From positions 1-43,967 of the forward strand of contig NZ_DF238953.1 in assembly GCF_000400995.2 (NCBI RefSeq): a stretch of DNA of 43,967 nt, written 5' to 3'. Position numbers and translations under genes: made by a program. The notes below the pieces were generated by a model. It ran no database searches. It saw only the letters and a program-made list of their open reading frames with translations, and was not told the DNA's origin. This document shows positions 1 to 8,101 of this stretch, in pieces. How positions within the stretch are numbered: position 1 is the first letter of the stretch; each line of letters opens with the position of its first letter. Origin of the DNA: Acidovorax sp. MR-S7. GTDB taxonomy: Bacteria; Pseudomonadota; Gammaproteobacteria; Burkholderiales; Burkholderiaceae_C.

Positions 1-61
1 GACACCATCTTGGCATCTGTGGCGCGGGCAGCGAGTACCATTATTTGATGCTTACTTTTGA
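1..61. other. Non-homologous left edge abutting a truncated regulator gene
   Basis: This short stretch does not read as the MocR-like coding sequence that begins at 62. In the frame continuous with that gene it is open from base 2 and closes with TGA at 59-61. Its first bases (gacaccatcttggca) loosely resemble bases 62-76 (gacaccacactagcc), so the left edge could hold the end of an inserted element or an imperfect duplication. No inverted repeat or transposase could be identified in so short a piece. Confidence 0.3.
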
Positions 62-226
62 GACACCACACTAGCCCACCGCATGCTGGACGAGGGCTAC
101 CTGATCGCCCCCGGCGCGCTGTTCCACGCCACGCGCCAGCCCTGCACGCTCATGCGCATCAACTTCGGCAACACGCAGGAGCCGGCGTTCTGGCGCACCT
201 GGAAAAAAGTGGTCAAAACGGGCTGA
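62..226 (+). pseudogene. C-terminal remnant of a MocR/GntR-type PLP-domain regulator
   Basis: The frame reads DTTLAHRMLDEGYLIAPGAL, then FHATRQPCTLMRINFGNTQE, and stops at TGA 224-226. This matches the extreme C-terminus of MocR-like transcription regulators (GntR helix-turn-helix fused to an aminotransferase-fold domain), where an H-RMLDEGYLIAPG segment is typical. An in-frame TGA at 59-61 cuts it off from anything upstream, so within this window only about 54 residues survive, with no start codon at the expected place. It is either the tail of a gene disrupted just left of the window or a decayed fragment. The family assignment comes from recalled similarity. A frameshift at the window edge is the alternative. 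Confidence 0.45.
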
Positions 227-262
227 AGCGCTTGTCCATCAAGCGCGAGAAGCTACTCTTTC
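224..262. repeat. Dispersed intergenic repeat, copy 1
   Basis: Copy 1 of the Comamonadaceae-type repeat. It contains a perfect hairpin gcgcttg-tccat-caagcgc (228-246) followed by agaagctactcttt. It lies between two converging gene ends and supplies the last codons and the TAG stop (253-255) of the minus-strand monooxygenase gene. Confidence 0.75.
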
Positions 263-1710
263 CGTAGCTGCGCGTTCACCTTGTCCAGGTTCTCCTCGTG
301 CGAGCGCAGCATCTCCTGCAGCCCGGCGCGGATGCCATCGTCTTCCACCAGCGGCAGCAGCTCGCGCAGCTTGCGCGCCACCCAGCCCTGGCCCCGGTTG
401 AGGAAGGCCATGCGCTCGCGCAGGTCGGCCACGGCCATGGCCTTGCCGTAGAAGTCGCCGGTGCGCGCGCTGGGCGTGCCCTGCAGCGTGCGGATGGCCT
501 GCATCAGCAGGCCGCACCAGCGCACCTCGTCGCGGTGGATGGCGTCGATCAGCGCGCGCAGCGCCGGGTCCTGCGCCTCGGCGCTGCTGCGCAGCGTGAC
601 GCGGGCGCCGGCGCGCTCGGCCTCCAGCAGCTCGTCCAGGCGTGCGATGACCGGGGCGTTGCGCTCGCGCTCGGCATCGGCGGCGTAGCAGACGGGCGAG
701 GCCACCGCCACCGGCGCATCGTCCAGCAGCCGTGCGTGCGCGGCCGCCTCGGCCAGGATGCGGCGCACGGTGCCGGCGGCGGGCTCCACGGCCTGGACCT
801 GGCCCACGCCCTGCCCGGCGTAGAGCGCCATGGCCTCGAAGTCGCCGGTCATGGAGCGCAGCGGCGAATCGGTGCTGAACAGGTAGATGGGCCGGCCCTC
901 CTCGTCGCCGACCACGGTGCGTGCGCCGGTGAAAGGGTCGCCGCGTTCGCGCCGCGTCACGCTGCTGGCCAGCACGCGCACGGCGGCGTGGGGCGGCCAG
1001 TGGATGTGGAAATCCTCCGTCAGCACCGTGTCGCCCGCCTGGGCGGCCACCAGGCGCTGCTTGTGGAAGTCGTGGGCGAAGGACTCGTGCGTGGCGATCA
1101 GGGCCGTGCCCAGCACGGCGGCCTGCGCGCCCTGGGCCAGCACGCGCGCCACGCCGCGCCCGTCGGCCAGTCCGCCGGCGGCGGCCACGGGCACGCTGGC
1201 TACCGCGAGCACCTGGGCCAGCAGCTCGGCCAGCGGCAGGCGGCCGCGCACGTGGCCGCCCGCTTCCACGCCCTGGGCGATGAGCGCCTGCGCGCCCGCC
1301 TCCTGCGCCTGCAGCGCGTCCTGCACCGTGCCCACCTGGTGCACCACGGTGATGCCCGCCGCGCGCAGCCGCGCGACCACGCCCGCGTCCACGTCCCAGA
1401 ACAGGCCGACGACAGGCACGCGCAGGGCGATGCACAGGTCGATCTGCCCCCGCAGCAGCGGCGCGGGCGTGGCGGCGGGGATCAGGTTCACGCCGAAGGG
1501 GGCTGGGGTGCGCGCGCGCACCTGGGCCACTTCGCGCTCGATCAGGGCCTGCGGCTCGCGCACCATGCCCAGGAAGCCGAAGGCGCCGGCCTCGCTGACG
1601 GCGGCGACCAGCTCGGCGCGCGACACACCGCCCATGCCCGCGAGCAGCAGCGGGTGGCGGCAGCCGAGCAGGCGGCACAGGGGCGTGGCGGGGGGGCTGT
1701 TGTCGTGCAT
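253..1710 (-). CDS. Nitronate monooxygenase-like flavoprotein with C-terminal DUF6306-like domain
   Basis: 485 residues. Residues 1 to about 325 form an FMN-binding TIM barrel of the nitronate monooxygenase (2-nitropropane dioxygenase) family: LLLAGMGGVSRAELVAAVSE at the N-terminus, FGVNLI, GVEAGGHVRG carrying the usual His, and PVAAAGGLADGRG followed by AVLGTALIATHES. Such enzymes oxidise alkyl nitronates, or reduce quinones or enoyl substrates, in the cytoplasm. Residues from about 345 to 485 are an added helical domain (ELLEAERAGARVTL, HRDEVRWC, FLNRGQGWVARKLRELLP, MLRSHEENLD) that I recognise as DUF6306-like and normally a separate small protein. Usual family length is 320-380 residues, so this is a fusion. 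It is divergent from the LysR gene across a palindrome and is probably its target. The stop codon lies inside repeat copy 1. Confidence 0.8.
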   Translation of the reverse strand: MHDNSPPATPLCRLLGCRHPLLLAGMGGVSRAELVAAVSEAGAFGFLGMVREPQALIEREVAQVRARTPAPFGVNLIPAATPAPLLRGQIDLCIALRVPVVGLFWDVDAGVVARLRAAGITVVHQVGTVQDALQAQEAGAQALIAQGVEAGGHVRGRLPLAELLAQVLAVASVPVAAAGGLADGRGVARVLAQGAQAAVLGTALIATHESFAHDFHKQRLVAAQAGDTVLTEDFHIHWPPHAAVRVLASSVTRRERGDPFTGARTVVGDEEGRPIYLFSTDSPLRSMTGDFEAMALYAGQGVGQVQAVEPAAGTVRRILAEAAAHARLLDDAPVAVASPVCYAADAERERNAPVIARLDELLEAERAGARVTLRSSAEAQDPALRALIDAIHRDEVRWCGLLMQAIRTLQGTPSARTGDFYGKAMAVADLRERMAFLNRGQGWVARKLRELLPLVEDDGIRAGLQEMLRSHEENLDKVNAQLRKE

Positions 1711-1736
1711 GCGGCCATGATGCGGCGGCCATTCAG

Positions 1737-1771
1737 TGCAGGCAAACGAAATATCATGGGATTTGCCTGCA
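1737..1771. promoter_or_regulatory. Perfect 10-bp inverted repeat, candidate LysR operator
   Basis: Arms tgcaggcaaa (1737-1746) and tttgcctgca (1762-1771) are exact reverse complements around a 15-base AT-richer spacer. The site occupies most of the 80-base gap between the divergent monooxygenase and LysR genes, where a LysR-type regulator usually binds to control its neighbour and itself. The binding role is inferred from position and symmetry. Confidence 0.6.
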
Positions 1772-1790
1772 AAAGTTTTGCATTCATCGC

Positions 1791-2648
1791 ATGGACATCG
1801 ACTTGGCGCGCACCTTCCTGGCCATTGCCGACTGCGGCAGCTTCGCCGCGGCGGCCGAGCGGCTGCACCTGACGCAGACGGCGGTGAGCGCGCGCGTGCG
1901 TTCGCTGGAGCAGCACCTGGGCCGGCCGCTCTTCGTGCGCAACAAGGCCGGGGTGCGGCTCACGCCCGCGGGCGAGCGCTTCGTGCGCCACGCCACGGGC
2001 CTGGTGCAGGGCTGGGAGCGCGCGCGCCAGCAGGTGGCGCTGCCGCCGGGGCGCGCGCACGGCATCGGCGTGGGGGCGGAGCCCAGCATCTGGCAGCCGC
2101 TGCTGTCCGACTGGCTGGTGTGGATGCACCACGTCTGCCCCGAGGTGGCGCTGCGCGCCGACGTGGAGCCGCGCGAGCGCCTGCTGGAGCGCGTGGAGGA
2201 CGGCACGCTGGACCTCGCCGTGCTCTACAACCCGCCGCCGCGCCCGGGGCTGGTGTGCGAGCTGCTGCTGGAGGAAAAGCTGGTCATGGTGACCACCGCG
2301 CCCGATGGCGGCCTGGACCCGCGGCGCTACCTCTACGTGGACTGGGGGCCGAGCTTCGCGGCCAGCCACCAGGCCGCGTTCGCGGAACTGTCGAACGCGC
2401 CGGTGTCGGTGTCGCTCGGGCCGCTGGCGCTGGGCTACCTGCTGGGCGTGGGCGGAGCGGGCTATTTCCGCGCGGCCATCGTGGCGCCGCACATCGCGCG
2501 CGGGGCGCTGTTTCCGGTGCGTGGTGCGCCGCAGTTCTCGCACGCGGCCTGCGTGGTCTACGCGGCGGCGCATGGCGGCGAGGTGCTGGCCCGCGCGCGC
2601 GAGGGGCTGCGCATGCTGGCGGGGCAGGCAGCTGTTCAAAAAGAATAG
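1791..2648 (+). CDS. LysR-family transcriptional regulator
   Basis: 285 residues. The N-terminal winged helix-turn-helix is clear: MDIDLARTFLAIADCGSFAA, then AERLHLTQTAVSARVRSLEQ and LGRPLFVRNKAGVRLTPAGE (residues 1-65). The effector-binding region follows from about residue 90 (LLERVEDGTLDLAVLYNPPP). LysR proteins act as DNA-binding tetramers that respond to a small ligand, often one related to the neighbouring enzyme. It is transcribed away from the nitronate monooxygenase-like gene, which suggests it controls that enzyme; the ligand is unknown. The last codons (VQKE, then TAG) are supplied by repeat copy 2. Confidence 0.85.
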   Translation: MDIDLARTFLAIADCGSFAAAAERLHLTQTAVSARVRSLEQHLGRPLFVRNKAGVRLTPAGERFVRHATGLVQGWERARQQVALPPGRAHGIGVGAEPSIWQPLLSDWLVWMHHVCPEVALRADVEPRERLLERVEDGTLDLAVLYNPPPRPGLVCELLLEEKLVMVTTAPDGGLDPRRYLYVDWGPSFAASHQAAFAELSNAPVSVSLGPLALGYLLGVGGAGYFRAAIVAPHIARGALFPVRGAPQFSHAACVVYAAAHGGEVLARAREGLRMLAGQAAVQKE

Positions 2649-2691
2649 CTGCTCGCGCTTTACCAGCAAGCGCTGGAGGCCGAAAAGGCTT
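2633..2691. repeat. Dispersed intergenic repeat, copy 2
   Basis: The repeat contains aagaatagctgctcgcgctt, then a spacer, then aagcgctggaggc. It lies between the converging ends of the LysR gene (+) and the HDOD gene (-), includes the LysR stop codon, and could act as a two-way terminator. Confidence 0.75.
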
Positions 2692-2697
2692 GGAAAA

Positions 2698-3903
2698 TCA
2701 GTGCGGCCGTTCCACTGCCAGCTCGCTCAGCACGCGCAGCAGCGAGCGGTTGACGTGCTCCAGTCCCAGCTCGTGCGTCTCGCAGAGCTGGCGGATGGCG
2801 GCCGCGTCGTCGCTCTCCAGCGCGCAGGCCATCTCCAGGCTGGGCGCGTAGGGGCCGGTGCGCAGCACCACGGCATCGTAGATGCGCTCGGACAGCGGCA
2901 GGCGGCGCAGGATGGCGCCCAGCGGTTCGCGCAGCAACTCGTCGAGCTGGGAGAACAGGCCGCTCAGGTAGACCTCGCGGCGCAGGTCCTTGCCCACGCC
3001 CGCGTCCATGAGGCGCTCGGTCAGGCGCGCGCGCAACACCATGGATTCGCGGATGGGGCGCAGGTCGGGTTCGGTGGCGGCGTGGGGCAGCTGGTCCGAC
3101 AGCCAGCGCGAGAGCGAGCCGTAGCCCATCATGACCAGGCCGCGCCGCAGCGAATCCACGCCCGTGCGCAGGCCCAGCGCGGCGGAGTTGGTGTAGACCA
3201 GGAAACGGTAGGCCAGCAGCGGGTCTTCGCCCAGGTGCTGCTCGAAGCTGTCGATGGACTGCTCCTCGTCGATGGCCTTCATGAGCGCGAACACCACGTC
3301 GTGCGCCGGCTGCAGCGGCTGGTGGCGCAGGCTGTGCAGCACGTCCTCCAGCGGCCAGCCGGCCACGGCCAGCGCGCCGCTGCCGTCCAGGCAGTGCGCC
3401 AGCAGCGCACGGCTGGCCACGTTGTCGTAGAGCTGCCCCGCGATCAGCGGGCTGCCCTGGGCCGCGCGGGCGGCTTGCAGGGCCAGCACCGCGTCGGTGC
3501 TGGACAGGTGCAGCAGGCTGTTGTCGAACAGGCGCGCGGTGTCGGTGTCGGGCAGGTGGTCCAGCGCGCCGCTCCAGACCAGGCGCAGCCCGCGCGCATG
3601 CGCCTGCTGCGCGCGGGCGCGCAGGCCGGGGTCGGCCAGCCAGGCGCCGGGCACTTCGATCCAGGGCGTGCCGCGCGGTGCATGCTCCAGCAGCTCGCCC
3701 AGCAGCGCCTGCGAGCGCGGCGACAGCAGCAGCGGCGGGGAGCTGGCCGTCCACAGCTCCTGCAGGGTGCGCAGCAGGTGCGGCGCATCCACCAGCGCCG
3801 CGCCTTCGCTTTGCACGTAGAGCTGCACGCCGGCCAGCCTGCGGGCGGCGTTCCAGAGGGGGCGGTAGCCCAGGACGAGGCTGCCAAGAACGGATTGGAC
3901 CAT
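2698..3903 (-). CDS. HDOD-domain protein with degenerate EAL-like N-terminus (YuxH-like)
   Basis: 401 residues. The C-terminal half (about 205-395) has the look of an HDOD domain: FEQHLGEDPLLAYRFLVYTN, SLRRGLVMMGYGSLSRWLSD, MVLRARLTERLMD and VYLSGLFSQLDELLREPL. HDOD domains resemble HD phosphohydrolases but lack the metal ligands and act in signalling. The N-terminal half (VLGYRPLWNAARRLAGVQLY) resembles the start of EAL-HDOD (YuxH-type) proteins, but no EAL catalytic motif is visible, so it is unlikely to cleave cyclic-di-GMP. It begins 39 bases after the flgL stop on the same strand with no obvious terminator between, so it is probably the last gene of the flg operon. A motility or c-di-GMP-linked role is inferred from that position. 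Confidence 0.75.
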   Translation of the reverse strand: MVQSVLGSLVLGYRPLWNAARRLAGVQLYVQSEGAALVDAPHLLRTLQELWTASSPPLLLSPRSQALLGELLEHAPRGTPWIEVPGAWLADPGLRARAQQAHARGLRLVWSGALDHLPDTDTARLFDNSLLHLSSTDAVLALQAARAAQGSPLIAGQLYDNVASRALLAHCLDGSGALAVAGWPLEDVLHSLRHQPLQPAHDVVFALMKAIDEEQSIDSFEQHLGEDPLLAYRFLVYTNSAALGLRTGVDSLRRGLVMMGYGSLSRWLSDQLPHAATEPDLRPIRESMVLRARLTERLMDAGVGKDLRREVYLSGLFSQLDELLREPLGAILRRLPLSERIYDAVVLRTGPYAPSLEMACALESDDAAAIRQLCETHELGLEHVNRSLLRVLSELAVERPH

Positions 3904-3942
3904 GGCGGGATTGTCAACGAAGCGGCAGCGCTGTCAGTGCCA

Positions 3943-5211
3943 TCAACGCATGAAATCGAACAGCGAGAGCCGCTGCACCTGCGCGTAGGACTGCAGGGCC
4001 GCCTGGTAGCCCGTGTGGGCGTTCTGGAAGTCGGAGATGCCCTTGAGCATGTCCAGGTCCTCGGCGCGCGAGCGGTCGGCCTCCAGCTGCACGGAGCGCT
4101 GGCCCTGGTCGTCGCTGATGCGGTCGGCGCGGTTGAGCAGCTCGCCCGCGTAGCTGCGCACCTGCAGCACGCGCTCGAGCCCCGCGTCGATGTTGGCGAG
4201 CGCTTGTTCGACGGCCTGCGTGGCGTCGGTCTTGTTCGTCGACTCGCCGATGCCGCGGATGGCGCTGTCGATGGTGCCCATGAGGCTGGTGCTGGGCGTG
4301 AGGCCTACGGTGTCGCCCACGGCGGGCGAGCCCTTGAGATCGAAGGCCATGACCGTCTGGCCGCCTTCCTGGATCTGGATGGGGACGGGCTGGCCGTTCA
4401 CCGCCGGGCCGGCGGACAGGCCGGGGGTGGTGGTGACCACGCCGTTCCTGTCGGTCTTGGTGAGCGTATAGGTCACCGTGGTGCCGTTGACCGGGTCCAC
4501 GGTGAAGGAATCGACCTGCAGCGCGTAGCTCGCGCCGTCGAGCAGGTCGCGATTGGACGTGGACACGGCGCTGGTGGTGAGCGTGCTGCCCGCGCCGCGC
4601 GGCGAGATGGTCGCCTGGTAGACACCGTCGCGCACCGGGTCGAACATGAAGGCCGCATGGCCGTCCAGGATGCTGGCGATGTCGGTGCCGGTGCTGCCGG
4701 CCTGGCCGGGCAGGCCGTTGAAGGTGTAGTCGGGCGAGGACAGCAACGGCCCCAGGAAGGGCTTGAGCGCACTGCCCAGCGCGCCCAGCAGCGGCTGGCC
4801 GTTGGTGTCCTTGCGGTTGACGACCTCGGTGAGCTGGTCGCGCAGGCTCTGGATCTGGTTGGCCTGGATCTTCTGGTCTTCGGGGCTCTTGAAGGAGCCA
4901 TTGCCCGCGCCCACCACCAGTCCGCGGATCTGCTGCACCAGGTCCACGGCGTCGCCCAGCGTGGCTTCGGCCTGCGCGACGGAGTTGCGCTGCGTGTCCA
5001 GCGCGCGCTGCTCGGCCTGGATGCGGCTGATGCGTGTGAGCGCGCGCTCGGCCTGCGCGGCGGCCACGGGGTCGTCGCTCGCGCGCACCACCCGCTTGCC
5101 CGAGGTCATGTTCTCCTGCAGTCCCGACAGGGTTGACTGCCGTGTCTGCAGGTTGCGCACGGCGCTGTCGTACATGTTGGCCGTGCTCACGCGGTAGAAG
5201 GTGCTGGTCAT
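3943..5211 (-). CDS. flgL: Flagellar hook-filament junction protein FlgL
   Basis: 422 residues. This is the hook-associated protein that, with FlgK, joins hook to filament outside the cell. The N-terminal flagellin-like helix is typical (FYRVSTANMYDSAVRNLQTR, then LSGLQENMTSGKRVVRASDD), as is the C-terminal helix (LDMLKGISDFQNAHTGYQAA, ending LSLFDFMR). The central domain (about 130-320) is longer and more variable than in enteric FlgL (about 317 residues). The start lies 2 bases after the flgK stop, so the two are probably coupled. No signal peptide is expected, since export uses the flagellar type III system. Confidence 0.95.
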   Translation of the reverse strand: MTSTFYRVSTANMYDSAVRNLQTRQSTLSGLQENMTSGKRVVRASDDPVAAAQAERALTRISRIQAEQRALDTQRNSVAQAEATLGDAVDLVQQIRGLVVGAGNGSFKSPEDQKIQANQIQSLRDQLTEVVNRKDTNGQPLLGALGSALKPFLGPLLSSPDYTFNGLPGQAGSTGTDIASILDGHAAFMFDPVRDGVYQATISPRGAGSTLTTSAVSTSNRDLLDGASYALQVDSFTVDPVNGTTVTYTLTKTDRNGVVTTTPGLSAGPAVNGQPVPIQIQEGGQTVMAFDLKGSPAVGDTVGLTPSTSLMGTIDSAIRGIGESTNKTDATQAVEQALANIDAGLERVLQVRSYAGELLNRADRISDDQGQRSVQLEADRSRAEDLDMLKGISDFQNAHTGYQAALQSYAQVQRLSLFDFMR

Positions 5212-5213
5212 GG

Positions 5214-7142
5214 TCAGCGTCCCATCGTGGAGATGAGGTTGTCGAAAATGGTCTGCGCGATCTGCAGCATCTTGGCAGAAGCCTGGTAGGCCTGCTGGTA
5301 CTGGATCAGCTTGGCGGCTTCCTCGTCCAGGTTCACGCCGGAGACGGCGGTGCGGTCGGCTTCCAGGTTGCTGGCGATGGAGTCGGAGAGCTTGGCGGCA
5401 TACATGGCGCTCTGCGTGCGCGTGCCCACCTGGGCCATGAGGCCGGCGTAGCCATCGGCCATCGTGGATTCGTCGAACATCTTCACGTCGCGCAGGTCCT
5501 TGAGCGCCGTGGCGTTGCCGGCGTTGCGCGTGTACATGTCGCCGTACTGCGGGTCCAGTGCGTTGCCGATGGTGACCGTGTCGCCGTTCTTGGGCGTGCC
5601 CTGCAGGGTGATGGACCAGCCGTCGATCTCGATGGGCTCGCCGGGGGTATAGGGCAGTGTCGTTCCCGATGGCGGCGTGGTCGAGCCGGACACGGTGAAA
5701 GTCGGCGGCGAGCCGGCATTGAAGGCCAGCGTCACGCCGCCCGGGATGGGGGGCGGGGTGAAGCTGCTGTCCGTGGCTTTCAGGCTTGCCAGTTGCAGCG
5801 TGCCTGTGTTGGACGTGCCCATGGCCGCGTTGATGGGATTGGCTGCCGCCAGGTCGCGCGGCGAGTAGACCAGCATCTGCATGTTGGCTGCTGCGTTGGC
5901 GAAGGGCTTGAACAGTATGCGCTCACCCGTGGCACCCGCCGTCGTGAGGTTGAACGAGAGGCCGTCGATGTCTTGCAGCGCCGGATCGGCCAGGCTCGTG
6001 AATGCCGTGGATTTGCCGTCCGACAGGCGCACCACCTGGCCTGCGGGCGGAGTGGTGAAGCGCACCTCATAGTCGGAGGCGGCGAAGCGCGTGGCATCGG
6101 TGAATGTGACCGTTCCTGCCGCCGCTCCGCTGGAATAGCCTGTGGCGCTCATGGGGACGGAGAACAGGTCCTTGCCCATGGTGCCGTCGAGCGTGAGGCC
6201 CAGGTTCTGCTGGGAGTTCATGGTGATGGCGATGGCCTGGGCCATGCGGCCGAGCAGGTTGCGGCCTTCCGCCAGATCGTTGTTGGCGAAGCGCAGCAGG
6301 CCCGAAACCTCGCCGCCGCCGAGCATGCCCTCGTTCAGTTCCACCGGAGCGCTTCCGGCGCGGTTGAAGTAGATCGCCATCTGCTGGCTGCCCGGAAACT
6401 GCGCGGATTCGCTGACCGACAGCGACGAGGCCGTGCTGCCCAGCACCAGCGCCTGGCTGCCACCCACGAAGATGCCCATGGTGCCATCGTCGGCGGGAAT
6501 CTGCGTGGTCTGCACGTACTGGTTGAGTTCGCGGATGAGCTGGTCGCGCTTGTCCAGCAGGTCGTTGGGACTCTGGCCGTTGCCTTTGACGCGCGCGATC
6601 TGCTCGTTCACCTCTGCAATGCTCTTGGCGATGCTGTTGATGTGGTCCACATCGGTCTTGAGCTGCTCGGTCACCGATTGCTCGATGTCGCGCAGCCGCT
6701 CGGCCGACGAGCGCATGCGCGCGGCCATCTCGTCCATGCGGGTGAGCGTGACGGTGCGCGCCGAGATGTCGGTGGGCGAGGCGATCACGTCGCCCAGCGA
6801 GTTCATCATGTCGGTGATGGCCGCGCCCAGCCCGCTGCTGCCGCCGCTGAACACGTCCTGCATCTGCGTGAGGCGCTCGGCGCGCGTCGTGTCGCCCGCC
6901 TGCATGGCCTGCGCCGCCGCGGCCTGGCGGGTGAGCAGCTCGTTGTGGTTGCGCAGGATGGTGGCCACGTTCACGCCCTTGCCGATGTAGCCGCCGCCGG
7001 TGAACTGACCCTGCACGGTCTCCATGACCACGCTCTGGCGCGAGTAGCCGGCCACGCTCACGTTGGCGATGTTGTGGCCCGTGGTCTGCAGGGCCACCTG
7101 GTTGGCGAGGAGGGCGCGAGCGCCGACGTTGAGGAGGCTCAT
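5214..7142 (-). CDS. flgK: Flagellar hook-associated protein FlgK
   Basis: 642 residues. First hook-filament junction protein (HAP1). The N-terminus has the rod/hook-type signature (SLLNVGARALLANQVALQTT, GHNIANVSVAGYSRQSVV) and the C-terminus the partner helix (VNLDEEAAKLIQYQQAYQAS, MLQIAQTIFDNLISTMGR). The middle holds a Pro/Thr-rich stretch (FTPPPIPGG, STTPPSGTTLPYTPGEP) that makes it longer than enteric FlgK (about 547). It sits 11 bases after flgJ and 2 bases before flgL. Confidence 0.95.
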   Translation of the reverse strand: MSLLNVGARALLANQVALQTTGHNIANVSVAGYSRQSVVMETVQGQFTGGGYIGKGVNVATILRNHNELLTRQAAAAQAMQAGDTTRAERLTQMQDVFSGGSSGLGAAITDMMNSLGDVIASPTDISARTVTLTRMDEMAARMRSSAERLRDIEQSVTEQLKTDVDHINSIAKSIAEVNEQIARVKGNGQSPNDLLDKRDQLIRELNQYVQTTQIPADDGTMGIFVGGSQALVLGSTASSLSVSESAQFPGSQQMAIYFNRAGSAPVELNEGMLGGGEVSGLLRFANNDLAEGRNLLGRMAQAIAITMNSQQNLGLTLDGTMGKDLFSVPMSATGYSSGAAAGTVTFTDATRFAASDYEVRFTTPPAGQVVRLSDGKSTAFTSLADPALQDIDGLSFNLTTAGATGERILFKPFANAAANMQMLVYSPRDLAAANPINAAMGTSNTGTLQLASLKATDSSFTPPPIPGGVTLAFNAGSPPTFTVSGSTTPPSGTTLPYTPGEPIEIDGWSITLQGTPKNGDTVTIGNALDPQYGDMYTRNAGNATALKDLRDVKMFDESTMADGYAGLMAQVGTRTQSAMYAAKLSDSIASNLEADRTAVSGVNLDEEAAKLIQYQQAYQASAKMLQIAQTIFDNLISTMGR

Positions 7143-7153
7143 GGTTCAGTGCT

Positions 7154-8101
7154 TCAGACCTGGGTGCCGGGCGCCTGGGCCACGACGGGGTTGCGCGCCA
7201 CGGCCTGCGTGCTCTGGATGGCGCGGCTGAGCTTGGCGGCGTATTGCGGGTCGGTGGCGTAGCCGGCCTTCTGCAGCTCGGCGGCGTAGGCCAGGGCCGA
7301 ATGGGTCTTGGCGCGCGCCTTTTCGTAGCGCGGGCTTTCGGTGATCAGGCGGGCGTAGTCCTTGAACGATTCCTCGTAGGAGCCGTAGGCGCGGAACTTG
7401 GCCGTGACCTTGCGCGCCGCGCCGTTGATGTATTCGGTGGTGGTCACCTCGGCCACCTTGCCCGTCCAGCCCTTGCCGGCCTTGATGCCGAACAGGTTGA
7501 ACGAATTGCTGCCGTCCTTGTTGCGGATCTCGCCCTTGCCCCAGCCCGTTTCGTGCCCGGCCTGGCCCAGCATGAAGCTGGCGGGAATGCCGCTCTCGCG
7601 CGCCACGCGCTCGGCGGCGCTGCGGTGGTGCTGCACGAAGTTGTCGCGGCCCTTGGGCGATGGCGCCTGCGCATTGTCGGCGCGCGCCGGCTTGCGCAGC
7701 GTGGCGTCCAGGCTCAGCGTGGAGCCGGGCACCAGCGTGGCCTCGCCGTCGCCGCCGAACTGGCGGGAGAGCTGGCGCTGGATGGCCTCGGACAGCCCGC
7801 CCGGCAGGCCCGACATCTGCACCGAGAGCTGCTGGTCGAACAGGTCGTTGGCCAGGTTGCCTTCGGCGCCGTCGAGCAGGCCGGACTTCATGGTGGCCTC
7901 GCGCATGCTCTTGATCAGCTCGCGCATGAACAGCGATTCGAGCTGCTTGGCGGCTTCCTTCGTCGCGTCCTTGGCGGCCTGCGCATCGCCTTGCGTGGCC
8001 TGCAGCTTGAGCGCGTTGAGCGAGCGCCCGTCCACGGCCAGCGCCTGGTTCATCGCCGAGCGCGCGGACGCGGCGCCGCTGGTGGACAGGTCGAAGGTCA
8101 T
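7154..8101 (-). CDS. flgJ: Flagellar rod assembly protein / muramidase FlgJ
   Basis: 315 residues with both classical FlgJ domains. Residues about 45-120 are the rod-binding (rod cap) region (AAKQLESLFMRELIKSMREA, LANDLFDQQLSVQM). Residues about 155-300 are a GH73-type peptidoglycan hydrolase: ESGIPASFMLGQAGHETGWG carries the catalytic Glu in HETGWG, followed by SNSFNLFGIKAGKGW and FRAYGSYEESFKDYARLI. It digests a hole in the peptidoglycan for the growing rod. Its ATG shares one base with the flgI stop (TGATG), implying coupled translation. Confidence 0.95.
   Translation of the reverse strand: MTFDLSTSGAASARSAMNQALAVDGRSLNALKLQATQGDAQAAKDATKEAAKQLESLFMRELIKSMREATMKSGLLDGAEGNLANDLFDQQLSVQMSGLPGGLSEAIQRQLSRQFGGDGEATLVPGSTLSLDATLRKPARADNAQAPSPKGRDNFVQHHRSAAERVARESGIPASFMLGQAGHETGWGKGEIRNKDGSNSFNLFGIKAGKGWTGKVAEVTTTEYINGAARKVTAKFRAYGSYEESFKDYARLITESPRYEKARAKTHSALAYAAELQKAGYATDPQYAAKLSRAIQSTQAVARNPVVAQAPGTQV

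Noticed and set aside
2305-5136. Plus-strand open frame of 943 codons over the HDOD gene and flgL
   Set aside because: Antisense shadow of real genes; no known motif and no plausible start site.
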